Shown here: in pieces, positions 26,759 to 35,654 of the stretch
How the letters are laid out: each line of letters starts with the position of its first letter
How positions within the stretch are numbered: the stretch's first letter is position 1
DNA from: Pseudomonadota bacterium
Lineage (GTDB): Bacteria; Myxococcota_A; Bradymonadia; UBA4248
Assembly: GCA_017421975.1 (NCBI GenBank)
Contig: JAFOHE010000055.1
Location: 1 to 44,286, forward strand
Length of the DNA stretch: 44,286 bases
Direction of reading: 5' to 3'
The notes under the pieces: generated by a model
What the model was told of the DNA's origin: nothing
Seen by the model: the letters and a program-made list of their open reading frames with translations, nothing else
Databases searched by the model: none
Position numbers and translations under genes: made by a program

Positions 26759-27703
26759 TTATTGATTGTTGGTACTTTCGGCCGCTTCCTTTTTGTTGAA
26801 AATGTATTCCGCGACCATGGCACAATGGTCACTTGGCACGAGCTTGCCGATGTTGTTCGAGCACACACGATAGGACTTCGCGTGTTTTGCTCGAAGGGCT
26901 GCATTATGAAAGATATGGTCAAACGCCGCTGTGTTGTTCCATGTCGCTATGTCTTCGTGTTTCATGCCCTCTGTTGAGTTATAAAGGACATTGTTTTGTT
27001 TAAGTAGTGTGAGCGGCTCGGAATCGGGTTCATCATTGAGATCTCCACCGAATGCGATGTGTGCGTTTGGTGCCTCTTTCTCATGTGCTGCAATGATTTC
27101 ATTGACAATTCTTGCTTCGTTTTTCCGTCGATTTCCTTCTTCGTCTGTGACCTTTGAAACAAAGTGGGTTGTAAATACGACAATATTTTCTCCCGTTGGC
27201 AGTGCTATCGTTGCTTCGATGAGCTCTCTGGCAATGAGTTTCATTTCGTCGTCTAACTCGAATGGGTGCTCCTCTCGATGCGTTTTTGTTGCTACGATTG
27301 GCCATTTCGATAGAAGTCCGACATCAAGTCCGGCTAATCGCCCTGTTTCCCCAAAAACGCTGTATGGATATTGCGGTAATTCCGCTTTTAAATCTTCAAG
27401 GCTCGTTTCTTTCTCTATCTCTTGAAGCATAACTATGTCACTGTTAAAAATTCGGACGCCCGCAGCAATGTTTTTGATCATTTTTTTGTAATAATCTGGG
27501 GCGTATTGTCGCTCGTAATCTGTCGTTTCACATGCGCCGCTGTCACATTCAGTATCAAACAGGTTGTGTACATTCCATGTTGCAATGGTAATTTGAGTGG
27601 TGTCGTTGGGCGTTTGTGGTTGCGTCTCTGAGGTTGTCTCGCTGCATGAGGCCATGCCAAGAAAGAGGATTAGGGCCAAAAGTAAATTTTTATAGAATAA
27701 CAT
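26759..27703 (-). CDS. Lipoprotein of the endonuclease/exonuclease/phosphatase fold
   Basis: 314 residues. Signal peptide with lipobox MASC (Cys20). The EEP catalytic pattern is complete: ATWNVHNLFD (metal Asn), VMLQEIE (metal Glu), FGGDLNDEP (catalytic Asp and Asn) and SDHCAM (Asp-His). Members cut nucleic acids, phosphoesters or lipids; the lipid anchor points to an extracytoplasmic nuclease or phosphodiesterase. Start ATG 27703 was chosen because GGAGA lies just upstream; an in-frame ATG at 27715 overlaps that site. Three Cys early in the domain (TECDSGACETT) and one late (YRVCSN) could form disulfides. Confidence 0.85.
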   Translation of the reverse strand: MLFYKNLLLALILFLGMASCSETTSETQPQTPNDTTQITIATWNVHNLFDTECDSGACETTDYERQYAPDYYKKMIKNIAAGVRIFNSDIVMLQEIEKETSLEDLKAELPQYPYSVFGETGRLAGLDVGLLSKWPIVATKTHREEHPFELDDEMKLIARELIEATIALPTGENIVVFTTHFVSKVTDEEGNRRKNEARIVNEIIAAHEKEAPNAHIAFGGDLNDEPDSEPLTLLKQNNVLYNSTEGMKHEDIATWNNTAAFDHIFHNAALRAKHAKSYRVCSNNIGKLVPSDHCAMVAEYIFNKKEAAESTNNQ

Positions 27704-27745
27704 TGGTATCTCCATTTGAGTAGCGTCTGTTTTTACCATATCTGT

Positions 27746-27859
27746 TGGGGGATGTCTCCCCCTACGCGGCTATGCCTGAAGTCAATTCGCGTTGCGATTG
27801 ACTTATGCCGGCATACGCCGCTACCCCCTGTGCGGTGGCGGCCCCCGCAACGCCCCCCA
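27746..27859 (-). repeat. Dispersed three-hairpin element, copy D
   Basis: Reverse orientation: GGGGG-ATGTCT-CCCCC, TACGCGGC, inner stem TATGCC...GGCATA enclosing a further hairpin GTCAATTCGC/GCGATTGAC with one missing base, GCCGCTA, then the outer arm. Hairpin 1 is altered (TGCGGTGGCGGCCCCCGCAACG). Lies upstream of the minus-strand EEP gene. Confidence 0.8.
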
Positions 27860-27874
27860 GCATTTGCCTCACTA

Positions 27875-28177
27875 TAATTATGCCATCGACATGCGATTTG
27901 TTACGCGTAATTTAAAATTTTCATGCAAAAAAGTAAAATAAACCTGAACACGCAAAAAAAAACCGTAACGCGCTTTTTTCGGTTGGCATAATAGCAAGCG
28001 GGGGTGCAAGTTGACACCTACATGTAAGCCCAAATCGAAGCCCCTATTTGTAATTATGCCATCGACATGCGATTTGTTACGCGTAATTTAGAATTTTCAT
28101 GCAAAAAAGTAAAATAAACCTGAACACGCAAAAAAAAACCGTAACGCGCTTGTTTTGGTTGGCATAATAACAAGTGG
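27875..28177. repeat. Pair of ~127-bp imperfect direct repeats
   Basis: 27875-28001 and 28051-28177 both run from TAATTATGCCATCGACATGC to the region GGTTGGCATAATA, with only a few differences. Each holds TTACGCGTAA, an A-run and CCGTAACGCGC. Together they fill most of the gene-free stretch upstream of the first amylase (27860-28483). They look like a duplicated regulatory or junction sequence; no open frame is credible. Confidence 0.85.
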
Positions 28178-28231
28178 GTGGGGCGAATGGGGTTCGCGAG
28201 TCGTTTTTTGTAATACAATATGTGTTTATGT

Positions 28232-28264
28232 CCTACATGTAGGTTATTCGGTTTGCCGTATAAT
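28232..28264 (+). promoter_or_regulatory. Candidate regulated promoter of the amylase operon
   Basis: A perfect -10 TATAAT (28259-28264) has no recognisable -35. Over the -35 position lies the perfect 12-bp palindrome CCTACATGTAGG (28232-28243). A near copy CCTACATGTA sits at 28017-28026. This layout fits an activator-dependent promoter. The leader to the ATG would be about 210 bases, with a long-range pairing ATTGCGC (28316-28322) with GCGCAAT (28366-28372). Confidence 0.45.
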
Positions 28265-28483
28265 TTCTGATAAAACATTCGAAATAAGGGGCTTTTTGTG
28301 CTAAGTACATGCGAAATTGCGCGGATGCTGGGCGCGGCTACGACGCGTGTAAGGGTATGACGGATGCGCAATGAGGGGGTGACACTTTTGAGCGGCAACA
28401 GAAGTTGTGCGTGAAACGCATGTATTCTTGTTGATGTCGTTTGAGTGGTGATTGGGTATGATTCTGGCTTTTTCGGAGGTTTC

Positions 28484-30913
28484 ATGAAGCTTCATCGCAT
28501 TTTTTTGCTTGCGTCCTTACTTGCCATGACGGGGTGTGACGAATCCAATAATTCAGATAATCTGTGTGACAAAGCGTGTGGCCATGGCATGTGCTATATC
28601 CAGGGAACATTGGAATCCTGTTTGTGTGACGCTGGCTACAAAATGGATGCTGACGGTAGTTGCTCAGTGTGTGATGTTGACTACTCTATGAACGGCAAAG
28701 GCGAGTGTGTAAAAGATTCAGTTTGTGCTGGACAATGCAAAGGTGAGCACCGCACTTGTTCGGTCGAGAATGATAAACCTGTTTGTGGTTGCGATTTCGG
28801 TTACGATGCACAAGGCAGCAGCTGCGTCTTGTCCCAAGAGTGCTATACCGCGTTCCGTTATGAGAATCCCAATGCCGCAGGCACAAAGGTGTTTGTGACA
28901 GGCTCTATGGATGCTTGGTCCAAGAACCAGTATCTGCTGACTGAAACTTCCACGGGCGTATTTGAAGGTAAATTCCCGATCGAATCCGGCACTTATACTT
29001 ATAAGTTTTATGTTTCCGATTGGGGGGATGGCGGTTGGAAAACGAGTGGTGATGCGAACGGCGAAGATTTGTCCGTCAACGTCCTGGATTGCTCACTTAT
29101 GGTTGCACCTAAGCTCGTCCTCGATGCGCCTCCGAAGGCCAACAATGGCACGGCCATGTTCAGCGTCTCTGTGGCAGACAAATACGATCAGGCCACAAAT
29201 CTCAGTATCGTCGTTGAACGCGATGGCAGCCCGCTTTTATCGACAAACGAAAACCGTGTGACGGTCACGGACTCCATGGGCAGCGAAAAACGCATCAATT
29301 ACACAATTCGTGCGACATCCGATAATTTTACTTTCGAGCCCATTTATGTGCCCGTCTGGAACGAAGAAAAAACATTCGATTGGCGCGATGCCGTGCTGTA
29401 CTTCGCGTTCACAGACCGCTTTTATGACGGTGATTCGTCAAACAATGCACCGCTCGGTGTCAATATTGACTGGGCCGGCGGCGACTTTGCCGGTTTGAAA
29501 GAGTGGGTCGAAAAAGGCTATTTCGACGCTCTCGGCGTCAATGCCCTCTGGATTTCTTCCGTGACCATGAATACGCAGAGCGTCAGATATGGTGACGGTT
29601 ATTCGATGGCGGGATACCACGCTTATTGGCCGATCGGCGTCGGTTATACCGACGAAACCGCCTCCATCTATGAAGGCGGATCGTCAAACGGGGTGCCCTT
29701 TACCCCCATTGAGCCGCACTTCGGCACGCTCGAAGATCTTCATGACCTCGTCAAAGCCTGCCACGACCGCGGCATCCGCGTGCTCGTCGATTTTGCCGTC
29801 AACCACGTCGATGAAGACAGCCCCGTCTGGAAAAATCACCCCGAGTGGTTCAATTATAATGATAAGCCGGGGGCTGATGATATCCTTTGCACTGGCCCCA
29901 ATCAGAGTCAGCATAACTGGAATGCCATTCCGGAGACGTGCTGGTTCGCGCCGAATCTCCCGGACTTCAATTATAATTTGCCCGAAGTCCGCAAGTTTAT
30001 CGTCGATCACGCCAAATGGCTCATCCGCACGACCGGTATCGACGGTTTCCGCCTCGATGCCGTCAAACACATGCCCGTCCAGTTCATCCGCGAACTTCGC
30101 GCCGGCGTTGACGACATGCTGCGCGGCACCGGCCAGACGTTCTACATCGTCGGCGAAACGTTCGATGGCTCCGCGACGATCAAAAAATATATCGGCGATG
30201 ACATGCTCCACGGCCAGTTCGATTTCCCGCTCTATAACGTCCTTCGCGATACCATCATGAAAGGTTGGCGCGATGGCGCTGAAGAGGGTAAATTCTGGAA
30301 CCTCAAGGACTTTGTCGCCGGCGGCGATGGCGACGGTTCCTATGGCAATGCCCTCATGAGCACGTTCCTGGGCAATCACGACGTTCCCCGCGCAATCTCC
30401 CATATCCACTTCGACAGCGGCGACAAATACGGCAACAATCCTGTAGTCGAGGCCGATTGGGCTTACCACAGGCTCAAACTCGCATGGACCTTCCTCTTCA
30501 CAAGTCCCGGACTCCCGCTCATCTATTATGGCGATGAATTCGGCATGGAGGGCGCCAATGATCCCGATAACCGCCGTATGATGCGGTTTGATGTGCAGCT
30601 CAACGCTCAGCAAAAATCCACCCTCGAATTTGTCCAGAAACTCGGCCAGATTCGCAAAAATCATCCCGCGCTTTCACGCGGAAAACGCCAAAATATCGAT
30701 GCCTACGCCAGGTCTTACATGTATCTCATGAAAGGCGAGGGCGAAACGATCCTCGTCGGTATCAGCGATACCAGCGAAGACCAGACTTATACCGTAGATG
30801 AAGGAACAAAGGGATGGATCGATCTCCTCAACGATAATCAGGCGGTGAGCGAGACGACAAGCGTGACCTTGTCTCCCGGCAGGCAAATCATTATATGGAA
30901 ACTCAAGGACTAG
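28484..30913 (+). CDS. Lipoprotein alpha-amylase (GH13) with Cys-rich N-terminus and starch-binding module
   Basis: 809 residues. Signal peptide with lipobox MTGC (Cys18). Cys-rich EGF-like repeats (about 25-115), then a CBM48/CBM20-like beta-sandwich (about 118-205: VFVTGSMDAWSKN, YKFYVSDWGDGGWK), then the GH13 barrel from about 300. All four GH13 regions are present: DFAVNH (about 436), GFRLDAVKH (nucleophile Asp, about 520), GETFDG (acid Glu, about 557), GNHDVPR (about 630). Likely cuts alpha-1,4 bonds in starch at the cell surface or periplasm. GGAGG precedes ATG 28484. Operon with the next gene, 15 bp gap. Codons are rich in C at the third position. Confidence 0.9.
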   Translation: MKLHRIFLLASLLAMTGCDESNNSDNLCDKACGHGMCYIQGTLESCLCDAGYKMDADGSCSVCDVDYSMNGKGECVKDSVCAGQCKGEHRTCSVENDKPVCGCDFGYDAQGSSCVLSQECYTAFRYENPNAAGTKVFVTGSMDAWSKNQYLLTETSTGVFEGKFPIESGTYTYKFYVSDWGDGGWKTSGDANGEDLSVNVLDCSLMVAPKLVLDAPPKANNGTAMFSVSVADKYDQATNLSIVVERDGSPLLSTNENRVTVTDSMGSEKRINYTIRATSDNFTFEPIYVPVWNEEKTFDWRDAVLYFAFTDRFYDGDSSNNAPLGVNIDWAGGDFAGLKEWVEKGYFDALGVNALWISSVTMNTQSVRYGDGYSMAGYHAYWPIGVGYTDETASIYEGGSSNGVPFTPIEPHFGTLEDLHDLVKACHDRGIRVLVDFAVNHVDEDSPVWKNHPEWFNYNDKPGADDILCTGPNQSQHNWNAIPETCWFAPNLPDFNYNLPEVRKFIVDHAKWLIRTTGIDGFRLDAVKHMPVQFIRELRAGVDDMLRGTGQTFYIVGETFDGSATIKKYIGDDMLHGQFDFPLYNVLRDTIMKGWRDGAEEGKFWNLKDFVAGGDGDGSYGNALMSTFLGNHDVPRAISHIHFDSGDKYGNNPVVEADWAYHRLKLAWTFLFTSPGLPLIYYGDEFGMEGANDPDNRRMMRFDVQLNAQQKSTLEFVQKLGQIRKNHPALSRGKRQNIDAYARSYMYLMKGEGETILVGISDTSEDQTYTVDEGTKGWIDLLNDNQAVSETTSVTLSPGRQIIIWKLKD

Positions 30914-30928
30914 CATTAAGGAGTAATT

Positions 30929-33628
30929 ATGTTTAATAAATCCGGTTGTTTTGGAAAGCATTACCTCGTGCAGATGGTTGCGCTGTTGAGTGCTTTGTTT
31001 GCCTTGGTTTCATGTAATGATGACAATAAATCCAGCTTTTGCAAAGATGATGATCCTTCTTGTAATTCAGGGCCTGAGTTCGAGGGGCAGCAAGACGACG
31101 CTGATGGCATTAAAAGTTTATTAAACCAATCATGTGGCGTTGAGCAGGTTTATGAGTCTTGTGCGCTTTCGCCATCGCTCTTCAAAAGAAGTGCTGAACT
31201 CAACCTCTACGATATTTTGGGCGCGACGATTATCGATAAAGGCGTCAATTTCGCCGTCTTTGCAAAAAATGCAACGCGCGTCGAAATCCTCATCTTCGAT
31301 AGCAAAAACCCGGATACCGATGTGCCGCTCAAACGCATACCCATGGTCAAAGACAATAAAACAGGGATATGGTCTAAATATGTCTATGGCGTCGGTGCCG
31401 GTACGCACTATGGTTACATCGCTTTCGGTCCGAACTGGACGTATGATCCGGAGTGGTTGCCTGGCTCACCAAAAGGCTTTGTCACCGATTGCGACGAAAA
31501 TGGTAACCGTTACAATCCCAATAAGCTTCTCATGGATCCTTATACGCGCCGTATCCACCGTGACTTCGACTGGATGGCCGGCGGAAATCCCGCTTCCGGT
31601 ACGGCTCGCTTAAATTGCGATTGGAAATCCTCTCCCAAATCTGTCGTCATCAAGAGCGAATATCAGTGGAGTGAACACGAAACTGAGTGGCGAAATAACC
31701 GCATGAAAGGCGACGGCTTCAAAGGTCACGCTCAAAATGATCTCATCTTCTATGAAGTCCATCCCATGGGATTCACAAAGGCCGCTTATCCTTTCAAAGT
31801 CAAAGGGCCAAAGGGTGAGGTCGAGGTCAAGGTCGATAATCCCGGCACGTTCCGCGGGATCGGCGAAATGGCGCCCTACCTCGCTGACTTAGGCATTACT
31901 GCCATCGAACTCATGCCGCCTATGGAAAAACCCGACGACGGCGGTTACTGGGGCTACAATACCATTAACTTCTTCGCCCCGGAAGTCCGTTTCGGTACCG
32001 AAAGCAGCGTCAAAGTCTCAAACGGCGTTCACGACGAATTCAAGGAAATGGTCGATAAGCTCCATCAGGCAGGTATCGAAGTCATCCTCGATATCGTCTA
32101 CAACCACACCGGTGAAGGCGGCTTCTGGCAAAGCAAAGTCAAGGATCCTGCTTGGAATTATGGGGCGCAAAATACGTTCGAAGACAAAACGGCCGCGACA
32201 CTCTACTCTTTCCGCGGTCTCGACAATAAGGCGTACTATCACCTCATCAAAGACAACGAAGGGAATCCCAATCGACGCTACCTCGACGAAACCGGCGTCG
32301 GCAACCAACCGCGTGCAAACGTCCTCCCGTACAGACGCTTCATCCTTGATAATCTCCGCTTCTGGGTCGATGAAATGCACGTCGATGGCTTCCGCTTCGA
32401 CCTCGCTTCCATTCTGGGCGTCCACGACGATAAAGTCTCTCAGGATGGCGATGCCATGAACTTCGATAACGTTTATTGGGCTGACCATGTCGGCGAAACG
32501 GTATTACAGGACATCATCGACGATGACCTCATGGCCAAATATCATACGCGCTTTATCGCTGAACCCTGGAGCCTCGCACAGTACGTCAACGGCCTCTTCC
32601 CTAAATCCACAAAACACGAAAATCACGCATGGTTCGAATGGAATGGCCGTTACCGCGACCTCATGCGACGCTTCGTCAATAATACAAGTGATAATTATAA
32701 GTTTAATGATCCTATGCAGGCGCTCAATATTCAGGACACGCTTGCACCCTATTTTACCGATATGATCGATTTCGGAAATATTATGACAGGTTCGTCTGCC
32801 ATGTTCGGCGAAAATTGGGATGGCAGAAAACCTTATAACTCCGTCAATATCCTCACGGTACACGACGGGTTCACCCTCTATGATCTCAATTCCTATTTTG
32901 AAAAGAATAATGAGTGTAGTCTGCTCAACCCAACGTGCTGCACGGATCCGTACAACGCATTCTGCAAAACCGATTCCGGCGAATCCAAAAACCTTTCCAA
33001 CGATTATTGTGGCGGTAACAAAGATAGTGCCGGTACTTGTAAAGACGCAAACGCTGAGGCCTACAAACGTCAGGTTATCCGCGCCTTCTTCGCGATGATG
33101 CTCATTAGCCACGGCTCGCCGCTCATCCTCGGCGGTGATGAGTACATGCGCACACAATACGGTAACAACGACGCTTACTCCGATGGCGCTAACAATGAAT
33201 GGAACTGGTTCCGTTGGGGCGACTGGCTCCAGGATTCGGCGCGCGTCCGTATGCACGATTTCGTCCGCGGTATGATCGCCATTCGTAAGCAGTATAAGGC
33301 TTTCCTTTCACCCGCTGACTACGATTCGACGAACGTTCAATGGCACGGGCCGGACGGTTGCCCTGACGCTTCCTGCTTCTGGAACGGTCGCGCTATCGCC
33401 CAGTACTACGCCGCAAAAGATGATACGCCTTCCCTCTTCATTATGATCAATATGTATGAAGATGGCCGAAAATTCTATTTCCCCGAAGATGGCGACTGGC
33501 ATATCATCGTCGATACGCAGATGCACTTCGAACAGACCGAATCCAAAAACATCTGGGAACGCAACGAACGCGTCACTTCTGAAACGTACGACGTCCCTGG
33601 ACGCACCATCGTCATCGCGACGAAATAA
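30929..33628 (+). CDS. Lipoprotein isoamylase/glycogen-debranching type GH13 enzyme
   Basis: 899 residues. Lipobox LVSC (Cys29). N-terminal CBM48 (about 95-185: GVNFAVFAKNATRVEILIFD, THYGYIAFGPNW), then a GH13 barrel with DIVYNHTGEGG (about 388), GFRFDLAS (nucleophile, about 487), FIAEPWS (acid, about 545) and VHDGFTLYD (about 644). These forms are typical of isoamylase/GlgX/TreX enzymes that cut alpha-1,6 branches. After region IV the usual NEANGE-type stretch is replaced by a Cys-rich insert of about 45 residues with eight Cys (CSLL, CCTD, FCK, YCGG, TCK). AAGGAG precedes the ATG; same operon as the amylase. Confidence 0.88.
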   Translation: MFNKSGCFGKHYLVQMVALLSALFALVSCNDDNKSSFCKDDDPSCNSGPEFEGQQDDADGIKSLLNQSCGVEQVYESCALSPSLFKRSAELNLYDILGATIIDKGVNFAVFAKNATRVEILIFDSKNPDTDVPLKRIPMVKDNKTGIWSKYVYGVGAGTHYGYIAFGPNWTYDPEWLPGSPKGFVTDCDENGNRYNPNKLLMDPYTRRIHRDFDWMAGGNPASGTARLNCDWKSSPKSVVIKSEYQWSEHETEWRNNRMKGDGFKGHAQNDLIFYEVHPMGFTKAAYPFKVKGPKGEVEVKVDNPGTFRGIGEMAPYLADLGITAIELMPPMEKPDDGGYWGYNTINFFAPEVRFGTESSVKVSNGVHDEFKEMVDKLHQAGIEVILDIVYNHTGEGGFWQSKVKDPAWNYGAQNTFEDKTAATLYSFRGLDNKAYYHLIKDNEGNPNRRYLDETGVGNQPRANVLPYRRFILDNLRFWVDEMHVDGFRFDLASILGVHDDKVSQDGDAMNFDNVYWADHVGETVLQDIIDDDLMAKYHTRFIAEPWSLAQYVNGLFPKSTKHENHAWFEWNGRYRDLMRRFVNNTSDNYKFNDPMQALNIQDTLAPYFTDMIDFGNIMTGSSAMFGENWDGRKPYNSVNILTVHDGFTLYDLNSYFEKNNECSLLNPTCCTDPYNAFCKTDSGESKNLSNDYCGGNKDSAGTCKDANAEAYKRQVIRAFFAMMLISHGSPLILGGDEYMRTQYGNNDAYSDGANNEWNWFRWGDWLQDSARVRMHDFVRGMIAIRKQYKAFLSPADYDSTNVQWHGPDGCPDASCFWNGRAIAQYYAAKDDTPSLFIMINMYEDGRKFYFPEDGDWHIIVDTQMHFEQTESKNIWERNERVTSETYDVPGRTIVIATK

Positions 33629-33631
33629 TAA

Positions 33632-33709
33632 AGGGGGACGTCTCCCCCTGCGCGGCTACCTGCGGTACGCCGCGACCCCCTCTGCGGGGGATACCCCCGC
33701 AACGCCCCC
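33632..33709 (-). repeat. Dispersed three-hairpin element, copy E
   Basis: Reverse orientation, beginning 4 bp after the isoamylase stop: GGGGG-ACGTCT-CCCCC, TGCGCGGC, inner stem TACC-TGC-GGTA, CGCCGCGA, CCCCC, then hairpin 1 GCGGGGG-ATA-CCCCCGC and AACGCC. It has the shortest inner stem of the family. Confidence 0.85.
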
Positions 33710-33734
33710 GCTTCGCCTTCACGATGTTCATGCG

Positions 33735-33764
33735 TTGAAAATAGCATGAACTTTGATTTATCAT
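33735..33764 (+). promoter_or_regulatory. Candidate promoter of the porin gene
   Basis: TTGAAA (33735-33740), 18 bp, TATCAT (33759-33764), each 5 of 6. The leader to the porin start (about 105 bases) carries two copies of ATTGGGGTGAGG (33787-33798, 33836-33847). Confidence 0.45.
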
Positions 33765-33876
33765 CATCTTCCCCCATCGCCTTTAAATTGGGGTGAGGAT
33801 ATGTTTTATGCGCTCATTTCCCTTCCCCCCTGGGGATTGGGGTGAGGCCTTATTTCACCATTCGCAAGGAAGGACA

Positions 33877-35433
33877 ATGAACCAACATTTGTGCCGTTTG
33901 CTTTCGATTTCGGTCGTATTGTTTGCCTTCGCCTTCGCCTGCGCATCGCCTTCCGATGCCAGAGCTGACGAAGACCGTTTCTCGGCCGGCGGCTATTTTC
34001 GTATCGCTGCTCGCCCCGATTTCCAGGGCGGTATGTCAAAACTCGGTCTTTGGAATATCTCAGGCCGTTTGCTCAACGAAACTCAATGGGCTGCCCTCGA
34101 TATGAGATTGCAACTCATTAAGGAAACGCCAGGAACGAATGAGGTTTGGACGAGCCTTCATGCCAAAATTGAAGGCGGTTCCGCACACGCCGCTGATCTC
34201 CTCAATGGCGCTTTGGGCGATTTTCATCTCACGCAGCTCTACGCAAAAGCAGGTAACGTCCTCATTAAAGATGTCATCTGGCAAATCGGTACACTCGACT
34301 TCTACTTCGGGGACCTCGGACTCTATGACATGAAGTTTGCCGAGATCTTCTATAATACCGTCGGTGTCAGCGCGTTCTGGGCAAACGATAAGGTGGATCT
34401 CCTCGTCGGTATCGGCGATTCCGGCTATCTCCTTAATTCAAAAGGGTATACACCGGCACTCACCTTCGGTGCCGCCGTCCGCGTTAAACCAACCGATGGC
34501 GTCGAATTCGGACTCGGCGCTGAACTCATGTACGGACCAAACATCGAAGGTAGCGAAAATGCCCCCCATCAAACGAAGTTCGGCGATAATCAAGGCGTCT
34601 CGTACGCTTCATTCGTCCGTCAGGAAGTTATGGAGGATTATGCCGAATACCTCGGTACATCAGCTTCAAGTATGGATTTGGTCTTCCCAAAACCAACAGC
34701 TGACGATGCTTTCAGCTTCAAACTCGTTGGCTATCTCGGCTTCGGTAAGCTCGGCGCGCTCAAATGGAATAACCTCTTCCTCAATTTCCTGCGCCAACAC
34801 CCTGAGCAGTACTACTACGAAAGATACGATAACAAAGATTACCGCATCTTCATCAAAGATTGGACGGACGAACGCTATCAGTTCAATATCGGCGATGAGA
34901 TGAATCTCGAAATCGTCTCGGGAAAATTCGATCTCACTTGGGCTGCCATCTTCGGTTACCACTTCGATAAGGATGACGAAATCTCCGCAAGCGAACGAAA
35001 CCGCTTGCTTTGGTCCATCGTCGCTCGCGGACAGGTCTACATCACGCCAACCGCCCATATCCTCGTCGAAACATCCTTTGCACAGGAAAAATCCCTCAAC
35101 GGAAACCTTTGGCAAAAACACGTTGGCTCTATCACAGAAAATGATAAAGGCTTGGTTTCAGATCGTGGTCTTGAATACGGTGATCTCGATACACGCAATA
35201 CCTGGCAGGGAAAATTAGGCCTCGTCCTCAATCCTGGCGGCGCTGGCATCTTCGCAAGACCTTCCTTGCGCCTCCTATACGGTGTCCAATATTCCAACGT
35301 TCAAAATGCTTTCGATAATACCAATATTACCGATATGAGTGATCAGAACGAGTTCTACCGCGATGATGCCAGAACGATTTCCGATAACCATTGGCATCAT
35401 GTCATATCCATCGAAGCGGAAGCCTGGTTCTAA
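33877..35433 (+). CDS. LamB-like outer-membrane carbohydrate porin
   Basis: 518 residues. Signal peptide, likely cut after ARA (about residue 30). The mature part is rich in alternating aromatic/hydrophobic beta strands with short turns and ends HHVISIEAEAWF, the terminal Phe being the BAM signal. PSLRLLYGVQYSN near the end recalls the penultimate strands of maltoporin. No clear alternative family. Start ATG 33877 follows AAGGAAGGA; a longer frame from 33793 lacks a signal peptide. Its place between a debranching enzyme and an amylase supports uptake of maltodextrins. Confidence 0.75.
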   Translation: MNQHLCRLLSISVVLFAFAFACASPSDARADEDRFSAGGYFRIAARPDFQGGMSKLGLWNISGRLLNETQWAALDMRLQLIKETPGTNEVWTSLHAKIEGGSAHAADLLNGALGDFHLTQLYAKAGNVLIKDVIWQIGTLDFYFGDLGLYDMKFAEIFYNTVGVSAFWANDKVDLLVGIGDSGYLLNSKGYTPALTFGAAVRVKPTDGVEFGLGAELMYGPNIEGSENAPHQTKFGDNQGVSYASFVRQEVMEDYAEYLGTSASSMDLVFPKPTADDAFSFKLVGYLGFGKLGALKWNNLFLNFLRQHPEQYYYERYDNKDYRIFIKDWTDERYQFNIGDEMNLEIVSGKFDLTWAAIFGYHFDKDDEISASERNRLLWSIVARGQVYITPTAHILVETSFAQEKSLNGNLWQKHVGSITENDKGLVSDRGLEYGDLDTRNTWQGKLGLVLNPGGAGIFARPSLRLLYGVQYSNVQNAFDNTNITDMSDQNEFYRDDARTISDNHWHHVISIEAEAWF

Positions 35434-35470
35434 TCTTTCTAAATAGAATCGGGCGTAAGCCGCGTGGTTT

Positions 35471-35498
35471 GTAGGTTCGTTCCATGAAACGAACCTAC
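35471..35498. repeat. Single REP-like palindrome
   Basis: GTAGGTTCGTT-CCATGA-AACGAACCTAC: 11-bp arms around CCATGA, whose outer bases do not pair (C-A). It keeps the CGTT..ATG..AACG layout of the REP arrays with different outer arms. It takes the place of hairpin 1 directly before element F. Confidence 0.75.
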
Positions 35499-35507
35499 GT
35501 GATGACC

Positions 35508-35603
35508 AGGGGGTAGCGGCGTATGGTGATATGCGGTAGAGACGTGCAGTGCGCACGTCTCTACCGCATATCACCATAGCCGCGTAGGGGGAACGCCCCC
35601 CTC
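35508..35603 (+). repeat. Dispersed three-hairpin element, copy F, with a 26-bp inner stem
   Basis: GGGGGTAGCGGCG, then a perfect 26-bp stem (35522-35547 with 35553-35578, loop AGTGC), GCCGCGTA and GGGGG-AACG-CCCCC. The inner stem holds TAGAGACGT/ACGTCTCTA, which recurs inside element G near 42.07 kb. Located between the porin gene and the third amylase. Confidence 0.88.
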
Positions 35604-35654
35604 CCCAAAAAAAGATTTGTTTGTTTCGTCAACTCTTGTGAATAAGTCTTTACC

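Noticed and set aside
28054..28485. 143-residue minus-strand frame upstream of the amylase
   Set aside because: Covers the second 127-bp direct repeat and the leader; no ribosome site, no recognisable domain.
29684..30664. 326-residue minus-strand open frame
   Set aside because: Antisense shadow of the first amylase; arises from the C-rich third codon positions of the true gene.
1461..35603. Elements A-F as integron attC sites
   Set aside because: Bulged imperfect palindromes recall attC, but the RYYYAAC/GTTRRRY ends and an integrase are missing and no cassette array structure is seen.
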